DNA of 64,000 nucleotides from Bacteroidota bacterium. GTDB taxonomy: Bacteria; Bacteroidota; Ignavibacteria; Ignavibacteriales; Melioribacteraceae. This document shows, in pieces, positions 9,045 through 17,755 of the stretch (positions are counted from its first letter, which is position 1; each line of letters opens with the position of its first letter). The position numbers and the translations under genes were made by a program. The notes under the pieces were generated by a model that ran no database searches, was not told the origin of the DNA, and worked only from the letters and a program-made list of their open reading frames with translations. Location of the stretch: positions 1 to 64,000 of the forward strand of contig JAEXOD010000201.1 of NCBI GenBank assembly GCA_023447335.1. The letters run 5' to 3'.

Positions 9045-9919
9045 GCAATTGTTCTATAATTGATTATTTTGTTAAAAAACAGCGCCCTTTAATTCTTGAT
9101 GGTGCAATGGGTTCATTTTTGGAACTTTCAAATTACACCATTGATAAGGTTTTATGGAGTTCTATACTGAATATTTACAAACCTGACATTATTAGAGACA
9201 TTCATAAAAAATATCTTGATGCCGGAGCAGAAATTATAACTACAAACACATTTAGAACTAATCCTGCAGCAATTGAAGCCTCAAATTATGATATCGAAAT
9301 TTCCAAATTCGTAAATGACTCAGTAAAGTTAGCCAAAAACTCAATTGAACAAGAAGTTGCTTTTATTGCCGGTACGAATGCTCCGGCTGAAGATTGTTAT
9401 CAAAGAGAGAGAACTCTTTCATCTAAGAAGTTAGATTACAATCATAAAAAACATATAGAATTATTATATGAAAGCGGTACTGATTTTATACTTAATGAAA
9501 CTCAAAGTCATTTTGACGAAATTAAAATTATCTGCGAATTTTGTTATATAAATAAAATTCCTTTTATAATAAGTCTATTCTCAGAAGACGGTAATACTAT
9601 TTTGAGCGGACAGCCGTTGAATGAAGTTATTGAATATACAATTAATTTTAATCCTTTAGCAATTAGTATAAATTGCGTATCAAAGAACATTTTTGAAAAA
9701 ATAGACCCAATATTGTACAATGCTTACATGCATGGATTTTATTTAAATCTTGGTACTAAAAATCGAAAAGGTAAATTCACGCATCTTATCTTGCCAAATG
9801 AATATAAAAAAATAGTGAATAATTATATTACAAAAAACACATTGTTTATTGGGGCTTGTTGTGGGTCTGATCCTGAACATATTCGCCAAATAAAGGAATT
9901 AGTAAATGAAATCTATTGA
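9041..9919 (+). CDS. Homocysteine S-methyltransferase family protein
   Basis: The 292-residue protein shows the family fold. PLILDGAMGSFLE lies near the N-terminus, ITTNTFRTNPAA follows, and the zinc-binding cysteines are NCVS near residue 210 and IGACCGSDPEHI near 275. It would transfer a methyl group to homocysteine (from S-methylmethionine, SAM or a related donor), or serve in another thiol-methyl transfer. The start overlaps the upstream GT9 by the classic four bases (ATGA) and the end overlaps ispE by 14 bases. There is no cobalamin or folate domain, so it is not MetH. Donor not determinable. Confidence 0.88.
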   Translation: MSNCSIIDYFVKKQRPLILDGAMGSFLELSNYTIDKVLWSSILNIYKPDIIRDIHKKYLDAGAEIITTNTFRTNPAAIEASNYDIEISKFVNDSVKLAKNSIEQEVAFIAGTNAPAEDCYQRERTLSSKKLDYNHKKHIELLYESGTDFILNETQSHFDEIKIICEFCYINKIPFIISLFSEDGNTILSGQPLNEVIEYTINFNPLAISINCVSKNIFEKIDPILYNAYMHGFYLNLGTKNRKGKFTHLILPNEYKKIVNNYITKNTLFIGACCGSDPEHIRQIKELVNEIY

Positions 9920-10742
9920 AATAAATGCTCTGGCAAAAATCAATCTTGGATTAAATGTCGTTTCAAAACGAGTTGACGGGTATCATAATTTAGAAACCGT
10001 CTTTTACCCAATCTATGATTTATATGATAAAATTTATATAAAAAAAAGCGAGACTTTTTCGTTTTATTGTGATAATAATGATATTAATAATGATAAGAAT
10101 AATTTAGTAATTACTCCCTTAAAAAAGATGGAAAAATTACTGGATAAAACTTTTAATCTGAATATAATTTGTGAAAAAAAGATACCGTTGGGGGCAGGAC
10201 TAGGCGGTGGTAGCTCGGATGCTGCGGCAATTATTATTTCATTAAATGATATGTTTTCATTGGGCTTAACTACAGAAGAAATGATAAAAATTGCTTTTGA
10301 AATCGGAAGTGATGTTCCGTTCTTTATAAAGGCTAAGCCGAGTTTTGCTACAGGTAGAGGTGAAACCTTAGAAAGACTTGATTTTTTAATAAATTACCCA
10401 ATTTTATTAATTAATCCTACTATTCATGTTTCAACCAAAGATGCCTTTGCAAATATTATTCCGAAAGAATCGTATTTTAACATTAAAGATCTATTTTTAC
10501 AATCTGCTCCTGATTTTTCCGATTGGAGAAAATATCTGAAAAACGATTTTGAAGTAACAGTATTTAAGAAATATCCGATTTTAGGTGCTATTAAAGAAGA
10601 ATTATACAAAGCAGGTGCTGAATTTGCTTTGATGAGTGGTAGTGGTTCTACTATTTATGGTATTTTTAATAATATTAACGAAGCAAAAAAAGCAATGAAT
10701 TTATTTCCGGATAATTATTTTAAATTTTTAAGTTTGCCTTAG
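9906..10742 (+). CDS. ispE: 4-diphosphocytidyl-2-C-methyl-D-erythritol kinase
   Basis: This 278-residue GHMP kinase has the N-terminal KINLGLNVVSKRVDGYHNLET segment that binds substrate, the glycine-rich ATP loop IPLGAGLGGGSSDAAA near residue 93 and the C-terminal GSGSTIYG loop. It phosphorylates CDP-methylerythritol in the non-mevalonate isoprenoid pathway. It is the last gene of the rightward unit. Its last 23 bases overlap convergently with the end of the histidine kinase on the other strand. Confidence 0.95.
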   Translation: MKSIEINALAKINLGLNVVSKRVDGYHNLETVFYPIYDLYDKIYIKKSETFSFYCDNNDINNDKNNLVITPLKKMEKLLDKTFNLNIICEKKIPLGAGLGGGSSDAAAIIISLNDMFSLGLTTEEMIKIAFEIGSDVPFFIKAKPSFATGRGETLERLDFLINYPILLINPTIHVSTKDAFANIIPKESYFNIKDLFLQSAPDFSDWRKYLKNDFEVTVFKKYPILGAIKEELYKAGAEFALMSGSGSTIYGIFNNINEAKKAMNLFPDNYFKFLSLP

Positions 10743-12156
10743 AAATGATCTTTTCAATAGGTTTTATTTCAATTGTTTTTTCATACGGAATTTTTATTAT
10801 CACACATGTACCCGGATTATTAACATCTCCTATTATAGACGGACTTTGAAGTTCAAGGGTTCCGTTCATTTTGTGGATTATTTCACCGACCAAAGATAAC
10901 CCCATTCCGGTTCCCTCATATTCTTTATTTTTAATATTTTTTGCTCTATAAAACTGTCCTTGTACTTTATCAAGCTCATCCTTTGGTATTCCGACTCCGT
11001 TATCACATATTTTGACTTCTAATTCATTTATGTTATCCTCAATTATCACTTCTAATCTTCCATTACTTGCTGTATATTTTAATGAATTACAAATTATATT
11101 AGAAAAAGCTAATTCTAGTAATACACGGTCCCCTTTTATAATGTTTGAAAATAGCCTACTATCTTTAAATGTGTAGGTAATATTTTTATTTTGCATTACA
11201 TCATTAGATTTTTCAATAACAGAATCTATTATTTCGCTTATATTTATATCCTCTGAGCTTGTTATTTTTAGAAGTTTTAATCTTGAAATTCTTAAAATAT
11301 TATTTATCATTGCTAAAGAATCTTCCGTTCTTTTTCTTGCTCTAAATAATTTTATTTTTACGGGATCAGAGATTGGACCTAAATAATCATTTAGTATAAG
11401 ATCTAACAGAGATTGAACAGCAACGATTGGTGATTTTAATTCATGTACAATTCCTATAATATAGTTTTGTTTTTCGGTCTCTTGATCTTCTATTATTTTT
11501 AAGCTTTCATATAATTCTTGTTCTCTTAGATAAAGTTGTTTTGCAATTTTATTTGCTAACGTTACACTAATTAACATCATCACAGTAAAAATTGTAAAAA
11601 TAACAATAACATAACTCCAAGTATGTTGTTCAATTCCTTGAAAATATAAACTTTGTATAGTATGATTATACATTAAATTAGATTGTTGACTAAATATTAT
11701 TATTCCATAAATTAAAATAATAATTAAACATATTGAAAATATTAAATATCCCGGTAATATTAAACTACCAATGATCATATGAAAAATATAAAATAGATAT
11801 AAAGGAGAATTAATACCTCCTGTATAATAAACCAAAACTGTAAGCATAATAAGATCTAAAATCATTTGAAGTAAAGACAAATGCATTTTATTAAATTTGG
11901 AATCCCCATACCCTGCTTTCTTTCTAAGCAATTGAATAAGCAAATTATAAATAAATATTACAACTCCTACAACCAGAATGACAATAAATTGAGTATTACT
12001 TAAGTCTAATTCTAATATGTTTATGGCAGAATACAAAGATAACAACAAACTTATAGCTGCAAAATATCGAAGCTTTATTAAAAAAGAATTCCTTCTAGTA
12101 ATAGCTTCCCAAAATTCTTGACTATTTACAGCCCAATCCGGGACTAATTTTATCAT
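10720..12156 (-). CDS. Membrane sensor histidine kinase with RegB-like loop
   Basis: The 478-residue protein has about six transmembrane helices (30-205), then HisKA (GIVHELKSPIVAVQ; phospho-acceptor His238) and HATPase domains (N box NIICNSLKYT, G1 DNGVGIP, G2 GTGMGLSLVGEI). Between helices 3 and 4 it has YYTGGINSPLYLFY, resembling the conserved GGxxNPF quinone-sensing loop of RegB/PrrB, with two substitutions. It lies just downstream of the hydrogenase operon but beyond a strong terminator, so it is probably transcribed separately. No partner regulator follows. A role in sensing quinone redox state is inference. Confidence 0.88.
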   Translation of the reverse strand: MIKLVPDWAVNSQEFWEAITRRNSFLIKLRYFAAISLLLSLYSAINILELDLSNTQFIVILVVGVVIFIYNLLIQLLRKKAGYGDSKFNKMHLSLLQMILDLIMLTVLVYYTGGINSPLYLFYIFHMIIGSLILPGYLIFSICLIIILIYGIIIFSQQSNLMYNHTIQSLYFQGIEQHTWSYVIVIFTIFTVMMLISVTLANKIAKQLYLREQELYESLKIIEDQETEKQNYIIGIVHELKSPIVAVQSLLDLILNDYLGPISDPVKIKLFRARKRTEDSLAMINNILRISRLKLLKITSSEDINISEIIDSVIEKSNDVMQNKNITYTFKDSRLFSNIIKGDRVLLELAFSNIICNSLKYTASNGRLEVIIEDNINELEVKICDNGVGIPKDELDKVQGQFYRAKNIKNKEYEGTGMGLSLVGEIIHKMNGTLELQSPSIIGDVNNPGTCVIIKIPYEKTIEIKPIEKIISKANLKI

Positions 12157-12172
12157 ATAGTTCTCAGATTAT

Positions 12173-12209
12173 AATAAAAAAAAGACGACAGTAAAAATAC
12201 TGTCGTCTT
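12173..12209 (-). terminator. Strong intrinsic terminator closing the hydrogenase operon
   Basis: A perfect 12-bp stem (AAGACGACAGTA / TACTGTCGTCTT) with a four-base loop is followed on the minus strand by a run of eight T. It lies 12 bases past the hydA1 stop and 17 bases before the membrane kinase start, and separates these two units. Confidence 0.93.
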
Positions 12210-12220
12210 ATTATTTTGAA

Positions 12221-14140
12221 TTAAGCTATATATTTACCACGTTTAGTATAGTGTGTATGTAATAAATGATGAGAAATATGTCCGCATGGTCCATCAGTTA
12301 AAAACTCCTCATAGAGTTTAAGAACATGTTCATTTTCATGCGATTTACGTAAATCTAATTCTGTGTCCTCTTTGTATATCGCTTCTGCACGTTTTTTACG
12401 AATTTCTAGACTAGTAGGAATTGGCTGACCACCACCGCCTAAACAACCGCCAGGACAAGCCATAAATTCAATAAAGTGACATTCACTGAATTTTCCGCCT
12501 GCTTTAATATCATCCATAACTTTCTTTGCATTCGCTGTTCCGTGTACAACGGCAACTTTCAATGTAGCTCCTTTTAACCAATCCCAGTTCGGTACTAAAT
12601 GTTTAAGAATCGGAGGAACATCTCCCATCTTATCACCTAAAGGTAATTCGACGTATTTAATACCATCAAATCCTCTAACCGGAATTACGTTCATGTTATC
12701 AAACAGGTTCTCAACTTTAACGCCTAAAACTAATTCAACTACTGTTCTAATTGCAGCTTCCATAACACCACCGGTAGCGCCAAAAATTAAACCAGCGCCG
12801 CTTGCATCACCAAATGGATTATCAAAATGTGATTTTGGCATTTCAGGTAAATGGATTCCTGCTTCTTTTATCATTTTTGCTAATTCGCGTGCGGTTAAAC
12901 CGTAATCAACATCTTGATATCCGGAGTCTCTCATTTCCGGGCGATTACATTCAAACTTCTTGGCAGAACATGGCATCACTGCAACCGAAACTATATCTTT
13001 AGGATCGATTCCTTTTTTCTGAGCGTAATATGTCTTTAATAATGCACCAAACATCTGCTGTGGTGATTTTGCACTACTTAAATTGTCTAAAAATTCCGGA
13101 TAAAAATGCTCTAAGTATTTTACCCAACCAGGCGAACAAGAAGTAAACTGAGGTAATGCTATGGAGTTATCTTTTTCTACCAATGCTTTATATAATCTCA
13201 GTAACAATTCTGTACCTTCTTCCATAATTGTTAAATCAGCAGTAAAGTTTGTATCAAAAACTGCATCAAACCCAATTCTACGAAGTGCAGAATTTAACTC
13301 ATAGGTCATTGAATGTCCTGCCTCAAGTCCAAATTCTTCACCGATTGCAGCACGCGGAGAAGGAGCTGTCTGAATAACTACATGCTTTTTAGGATCATCA
13401 ATAGCATTCCATATTTCATCCGAAGGATCATTTGCATGCAATGCTCCGGTAGGACACCTATTTATACACTGACCGCAATTAATACAAATAACATCGGCTA
13501 AAGGTTTATCCATAAAAGTACCGATTCGTGTTTTGTCTCCACGATTAATAGCTTCCAAAACCCCTACTTCTTGCAAATCGATACAAGTGCGAACACAGCG
13601 TTTGCACAAAACACATTTATCCATATCGCGAATTACGGAAAACGAAGATTTATCAATTTCATGTTTTGATTCTTTAATATGTCCAAAATTGTAACCGTCA
13701 ACACCATATTCTTTAGCTAGAGTTTGTAGCTCACAATTATTATTACGAACACAACTGTAACATTCACCATGATGTTCACTTAACATTAAATCAATAATAT
13801 GTCTTCTAGCTTTACGAACCAATGATGTGGAAGTTTTAATTTTCATAGGTGCAGTTATTGGATATGCACAAGAAGCTTGCAAAGTTCGCATACCTTCTAC
13901 TTCAACAACGCAAATACGACAAACACCGGCAATACACAAATCATCATGATGACATAATGTTGGAATATGAATTCCGTTCATCTTGCAAGCTTCTAAAATA
14001 GTAGTACCCAAAGGTACAGTAACTTTTTTCTCATTAATTTCAATTGAGATAGTTCCGCCAATAGTATTTAAATCAGTAGGTTTTTCAACTACGTGTGCTT
14101 TCTGACTTTCGGGTGCACGTAATGTTTCTTTATTTTCCAT
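12221..14140 (-). CDS. hydA: NADH-dependent [FeFe] hydrogenase catalytic subunit, set 1
   Basis: With the start at 14140 (behind GGAGGT) the protein has 639 residues. In order: a [2Fe-2S] domain (Cys63, 74, 77, 91), a NuoG-type His/Cys cluster (HHGECYSCVRNNNC, 123-136), two [4Fe-4S] sites (C176-x2-C-x2-C-x3-C and C222-x2-C-x2-C-x3-C), and the H-cluster domain. L1 reads TSCSPGW (Cys335, Ser336), L2 MPCSAKKFE (Cys391), L3 FMACPGGCLGGGGQP. The usual second cysteine of L1 is serine here (codon TCG). With the NuoF- and NuoE-like partners upstream it should couple H2 and NAD(H) in the cytoplasm. A longer start at 14170 is open but lacks a ribosome site and overlaps more. Confidence 0.92.
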   Translation of the reverse strand: MENKETLRAPESQKAHVVEKPTDLNTIGGTISIEINEKKVTVPLGTTILEACKMNGIHIPTLCHHDDLCIAGVCRICVVEVEGMRTLQASCAYPITAPMKIKTSTSLVRKARRHIIDLMLSEHHGECYSCVRNNNCELQTLAKEYGVDGYNFGHIKESKHEIDKSSFSVIRDMDKCVLCKRCVRTCIDLQEVGVLEAINRGDKTRIGTFMDKPLADVICINCGQCINRCPTGALHANDPSDEIWNAIDDPKKHVVIQTAPSPRAAIGEEFGLEAGHSMTYELNSALRRIGFDAVFDTNFTADLTIMEEGTELLLRLYKALVEKDNSIALPQFTSCSPGWVKYLEHFYPEFLDNLSSAKSPQQMFGALLKTYYAQKKGIDPKDIVSVAVMPCSAKKFECNRPEMRDSGYQDVDYGLTARELAKMIKEAGIHLPEMPKSHFDNPFGDASGAGLIFGATGGVMEAAIRTVVELVLGVKVENLFDNMNVIPVRGFDGIKYVELPLGDKMGDVPPILKHLVPNWDWLKGATLKVAVVHGTANAKKVMDDIKAGGKFSECHFIEFMACPGGCLGGGGQPIPTSLEIRKKRAEAIYKEDTELDLRKSHENEHVLKLYEEFLTDGPCGHISHHLLHTHYTKRGKYIA

Positions 14141-15335
14141 TTTTACCTCCGTTACTATTGAATATCTCATCTTTAAAATTTTCTAAAATCGAAATAAATG
14201 AATTTGGAGAAGACTGGCCTAACCCACATTTCGAAGCAACTTGCATGGTTTTTCCTAAGTCTTTTAATTTGTTTATATATGAAAAAGTATAATTATTGTG
14301 TTCAATCATTTCAACACCTTCGAGTAACTTGACATTACCTACTCTACAAGGTGTACATTGACCACATGATTCTTCTACAAAAAATTCCATAAAGTTCTTT
14401 AAAACATTAATCATGCTTCTACTTTCGTCAAAAATCATTATTGAACCTCCGGTAGCTACATCTTCATAAGCAATTGTTCGATCAAACTGCGATTTTGGGA
14501 TACATACTCCGCTTGCTCCGCCAATTTGAACAGCTTTTGCATTTTTTGCTTCAACAAGTTCTAATAATTCAGATATTTTTGTTCCGAACGGTAATTCATA
14601 TACTCCGGGTTTAAAACAATCTCCGCTTACAGATAATAATTTTGATCCTGTTGATTTATCTGTACCATGTTCCTTAAACCATAATCCACCTTTGACAGTA
14701 ATATGGGCTGCTGCACATAAAGTTTCCACATTATTTACGGTAGTAGGTCTACCCATAAATCCTGTATTTACCGGAAACGGAGGTCTGTTTCTTGCTTCAC
14801 CGCGATGTCCTTCTAAAGATTCAATAAGTGCTGTTTCCTCACCACAAACGTAAGCACCGGCACCTAATCTAATAGTTATATCAAAGTTAAAGCCGTCTTT
14901 ACCTAAAATATTGTTTCCTAAGAGGTTACGATTCTTCATATCATCTAAAAACTTAAGTAAATCATTATACATATATTGGTATTCGCCGCGTAAATAAACA
15001 ATACCTTCATCGCTTCCAACAACATAACCGGCTACAACCATACCGTCAAATAAAAGTTCCGGATATTCTTGAAGTAGAACTCTATCTTTAAAAGTACCGG
15101 GTTCACCTTCATCCGCATTGCAAATTACATATTTTTTATCACTTTTTGCTGCAGCTGTTAACATCCATTTAGTTGCGGTGGGAAATCCTGCTCCCCCTCT
15201 CCCCTTCAACTTTGATTCTCTTAATTCAAATAAAATATCTTCACGTGACATCGTTAAAATCTTATTTATCGCATCACCCTGTTTATATTCAGAAAATATA
15301 ACGGGACCTTTCCTCGTTTTTTCATTGTTTTCCAT
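14130..15335 (-). CDS. hydB: NADH-dependent [FeFe] hydrogenase NuoF-like subunit, short form, set 1
   Basis: The 401-residue protein contains only the NuoF core. The FMN/NADH sites are KGRGGAGFPTATKW near residue 44 and GAGAYVCGEETALIESLEG near 155. The [4Fe-4S] site is formed by ESCGQCTPCRVG and a later SKCGLGQSSPN. It lacks both the N-terminal [2Fe-2S] thioredoxin-like domain and the C-terminal ferredoxin domain present in the 661-residue paralogue at 21923-23908. The neighbours fit tightly (start seven bases after hydC1, end overlapping hydA1 by 11 bases), so the short form is not a truncation. It oxidises or reduces NAD(H). The missing ferredoxin domain suggests a simpler, possibly non-bifurcating enzyme; this is inference. 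Confidence 0.92.
   Translation of the reverse strand: MENNEKTRKGPVIFSEYKQGDAINKILTMSREDILFELRESKLKGRGGAGFPTATKWMLTAAAKSDKKYVICNADEGEPGTFKDRVLLQEYPELLFDGMVVAGYVVGSDEGIVYLRGEYQYMYNDLLKFLDDMKNRNLLGNNILGKDGFNFDITIRLGAGAYVCGEETALIESLEGHRGEARNRPPFPVNTGFMGRPTTVNNVETLCAAAHITVKGGLWFKEHGTDKSTGSKLLSVSGDCFKPGVYELPFGTKISELLELVEAKNAKAVQIGGASGVCIPKSQFDRTIAYEDVATGGSIMIFDESRSMINVLKNFMEFFVEESCGQCTPCRVGNVKLLEGVEMIEHNNYTFSYINKLKDLGKTMQVASKCGLGQSSPNSFISILENFKDEIFNSNGGKNGK
14145..14150 (-). promoter_or_regulatory. Ribosome-binding site fixing the hydA1 start
   Basis: GGAGGT lies four bases before the ATG at 14140 on the minus strand. This supports that start over the in-frame ATG at 14170 and places hydA1 initiation inside the last codons of hydB1, consistent with translational coupling. 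Confidence 0.8.
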
Positions 15336-15342
15336 AGTTCAC

Positions 15343-15816
15343 CTATTTAATTTTGTTTAAAATTTCAACAGCTTTTTCAGGTGTAAGTTTGGAATATACT
15401 TTGTCATTAACAAGCATTGCAGGACCTTGATCACACATTCCTAAGCAATTTGCATACTCTAAAGTAAATTTCTTATCTTTTGTGGTTTCTCCAAACTTAA
15501 CTCCAAGTTCTCTTTCTATAGCTTTGGCAACCATCTCTTTACCGTGCATATCACATGTAATTGTCTGGCATAACCTCACTATATTTCGACCTTTAGGTGA
15601 GCTATTTAAAAATGCGTAGAACGATATTACGCTGTAAACTTCTACCGGATGAATATCCAATAAACGTGCTACTTCTTGCTGAGCAAAATCTGAAACAAAA
15701 CTATGCTTTTGTTGAATTTCTTGCAAAATAGCAAGCAATGCAGATCGATTGTTTCCATATTTTTCAACTAGTTTTTCAATTTCTTCTGTCAATGAGTTTT
15801 TCTCTAATACTAACAT
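15343..15816 (-). CDS. hydC: NADH-dependent [FeFe] hydrogenase NuoE-like subunit, set 1
   Basis: The 157-residue protein is a NuoE-type [2Fe-2S] thioredoxin-like subunit. The first cysteine pair is in RLCQTITCDMHG near residue 80 and the second in ANCLGMCDQGPAM near 126. A helical N-terminal region (5-60) matches the family. It passes electrons between the NuoF-like and H-cluster subunits. It starts behind GGAGATGAT, eight bases after the receiver gene, so the receiver and the hydrogenase are co-transcribed. Confidence 0.92.
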   Translation of the reverse strand: MLVLEKNSLTEEIEKLVEKYGNNRSALLAILQEIQQKHSFVSDFAQQEVARLLDIHPVEVYSVISFYAFLNSSPKGRNIVRLCQTITCDMHGKEMVAKAIERELGVKFGETTKDKKFTLEYANCLGMCDQGPAMLVNDKVYSKLTPEKAVEILNKIK

Positions 15817-15824
15817 ATCATCTC

Positions 15825-16196
15825 CTACTTCTTCACTAATAGGTTTTCAACTTTGGCTACTAATTGTTCCGGTGATATTGGTTTTTCAACAAAATCATCC
15901 ACCGGTACCATTTCTCCGCTACCGTATTGGAAACCGATTGCTTTAGAAACCGAAGTGTACATTAATATCGGAGTTTTAATCCCTTCTCTACGAAACTTTT
16001 GCGCCAAAAAGAATCCGTCATCAGGTTCATCCATCATCACGTCCAAAATAATCAAATTCGGATTATTTTCCTTTACAATAGCATAACCGTCGTTTGGATT
16101 ATTTGCAGTTACAACACTATATCCTTTTGATTTAAGGACCAAGCTTGTAGCTTCAATTATATCCGCATCATCATCGATAATTGCTACTAATGCCAT
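15825..16196 (-). CDS. Stand-alone receiver-domain response regulator (A)
   Basis: The 123-residue protein is a single CheY-like receiver with no output domain. The acidic pocket is Asp8-10, the phospho-acceptor is Asp52 (IILDVMMDEPDDG), with Thr80/Ser82 switch residues and Lys105 (FVEKPI). A longer-than-usual segment between beta 4 and the lysine (SKAIGFQYGSGEMVP) resembles that of receiver B at 17756-18154. It sits between the hybrid kinase and the set 1 hydrogenase genes. It probably takes phosphate from one of the local kinases, but the target is unknown. Confidence 0.88.
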   Translation of the reverse strand: MALVAIIDDDADIIEATSLVLKSKGYSVVTANNPNDGYAIVKENNPNLIILDVMMDEPDDGFFLAQKFRREGIKTPILMYTSVSKAIGFQYGSGEMVPVDDFVEKPISPEQLVAKVENLLVKK

Positions 16197-16213
16197 AATT
16201 ACTCCTGTTTTTC

Positions 16214-17680
16214 TTAGTTATTGATTGGAAGTTGTATTTTAAATGTAGTTCCTTTTCCGTACTCACTATCTACTTCAATCTTACCATGATAAGAATCAAC
16301 AATCCGTCTTACTATAGTTAAGCCTAATCCCGTACCGCTAACTCCTCTTGTATGTTCATTTTTCGCTCTAAAAAATTCTTGGAAAAGTTTCGCTTTTTCT
16401 TCCGGTTTCATGCCTATACCTGAATCGCTTATCTCAACATTTATATAATTAGTTGAATAATAAACTTTTAGATTAATCTGTCCTTTATCTTTATTATACT
16501 TAATTGCATTACTTAAAATATTTGTAAATAACCGGGTAATTTCATTCTGATCACCATTAAAATATATTTTTTCCTCTTGATACGATTTAATTACCTCTAT
16601 TCCCTTCTTCGATAGTTCTAACTCTAAAAATTGTAGTGTTGAATTAAGCAACTCAACTAAATCAAGATTTTCAATTTCTCTTTGTTTAGTTTTCATTTCC
16701 ATTCTACTTATATCAAGTAAATCATTAACTAAATCTAAAAGACCTCGCAATCTTATTATAGACCTTGCAATGTATTCTCTTTGCTGTTCATAAGAAACAT
16801 TCAGTGTTTCATCCATAATTATTTTTAGAAAACCTTGTACAGCAGCAACCGGAGTTTTTAATTCATGAGCTACCATTGAAACAAACTGTGATTTAACCAT
16901 TTCAATTTTCTTAAACTCACTAATATTTCTAAGCACAACAACTATTCCAGATATTTTATTATCTATATCAATAATCGGAGAACAGTTAGCTTCAATTACT
17001 AATTCATAATTTGGTTTTATTTCAACTTGAGTAGAATATGATTTTTTAATGGTTTCAGAAGCATTTAAATATTTGTTTACTATTTCGCTAATTCCCTTTG
17101 GAATTTTATTTAAAATATATGTACCTATATTTAAATCGGCAATATCAAGATTTTTTAATGCGGCATTATTAAAATAAGCTAGTTCTCCGTTTATATTTAT
17201 AACAAGAACCCCTTCACTTATGTTATTTATAATCGTCCTTAGTCTACTTTTTTCGAAAGATATTTCTAATAAACTTTCTTCTCTTTCACGTCTAAGCTTT
17301 TCGGCTTCAAGTAAAAGTTTACGATGTTTATATCCAATATCTAAATGGTGTAATATTTCTTCGGGGGTAAAAGGTTTAGGAATGTAATTATAAGCACCTA
17401 AACGTGTAGATTCAATTGCAGTATCTATACTTGCATATGCAGTAGCAATAAAACATACTGTATTTGGATATTTAGCCTTAATTGTTTGAAGTACTTCGAG
17501 ACCTTCAATATCGGGCATTTTTAAATCTATAACTGCTAAATCAAATTCTTGGCTTGTACCTTTTGCAATTCCTTCGGTTCCGTTTTCAGCAGTATCAACA
17601 GAAAAGCCCTCCGATTCAAGTAACCTTTTGGTACCTAATCGGAGACCTTTTTCATCATCAACAATCAATATTTTAGCCAT
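16214..17680 (-). CDS. Cytoplasmic hybrid: receiver-PAS-histidine kinase
   Basis: The 488-residue protein carries a receiver first (Asp52 in AVIDLKMPD, Thr80, Lys102), then a coiled-coil linker (115-145), a PAS domain (about 148-255), HisKA (MVAHELKTPVAAVQ; His272) and HATPase (ILSNAIKYN, DSGIGMKPEE, GTGLGLTIVRRI). It has no membrane segment, so it senses or relays inside the cell. Receiver-first architecture means phosphate from another kinase can control its activity. The HydS-type kinase upstream is the obvious candidate, inferred from the operon. A 20-bp palindrome lies just before its start. Confidence 0.9.
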   Translation of the reverse strand: MAKILIVDDEKGLRLGTKRLLESEGFSVDTAENGTEGIAKGTSQEFDLAVIDLKMPDIEGLEVLQTIKAKYPNTVCFIATAYASIDTAIESTRLGAYNYIPKPFTPEEILHHLDIGYKHRKLLLEAEKLRREREESLLEISFEKSRLRTIINNISEGVLVININGELAYFNNAALKNLDIADLNIGTYILNKIPKGISEIVNKYLNASETIKKSYSTQVEIKPNYELVIEANCSPIIDIDNKISGIVVVLRNISEFKKIEMVKSQFVSMVAHELKTPVAAVQGFLKIIMDETLNVSYEQQREYIARSIIRLRGLLDLVNDLLDISRMEMKTKQREIENLDLVELLNSTLQFLELELSKKGIEVIKSYQEEKIYFNGDQNEITRLFTNILSNAIKYNKDKGQINLKVYYSTNYINVEISDSGIGMKPEEKAKLFQEFFRAKNEHTRGVSGTGLGLTIVRRIVDSYHGKIEVDSEYGKGTTFKIQLPINN

Positions 17681-17707
17681 AACTCAAACATTTAATATAA
17701 TAAGATT

Positions 17708-17727
17708 TTAATATCTTAAGATATTAA
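17708..17727. repeat. Perfect 20-bp palindrome inside the operon
   Basis: TTAATATCTTAAGATATTAA is a perfect palindrome in the 75-base gap between receiver B and the hybrid kinase, the largest gap in the hydrogenase/sensor operon. It could be an operator or a weak mRNA hairpin. The AT-rich context makes chance likelier than for a GC-containing site. Confidence 0.45.
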
Positions 17728-17755
17728 TGTTTTTCGTAAAAAAAAAGCTAAAAAA

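Noticed and set aside
14130..15335. Short HydB1 as a frameshifted or truncated gene
   Set aside because: Its ends abut hydC1 and hydA1 with proper ribosome sites, and no remnants of the missing domains lie in the flanking bases.
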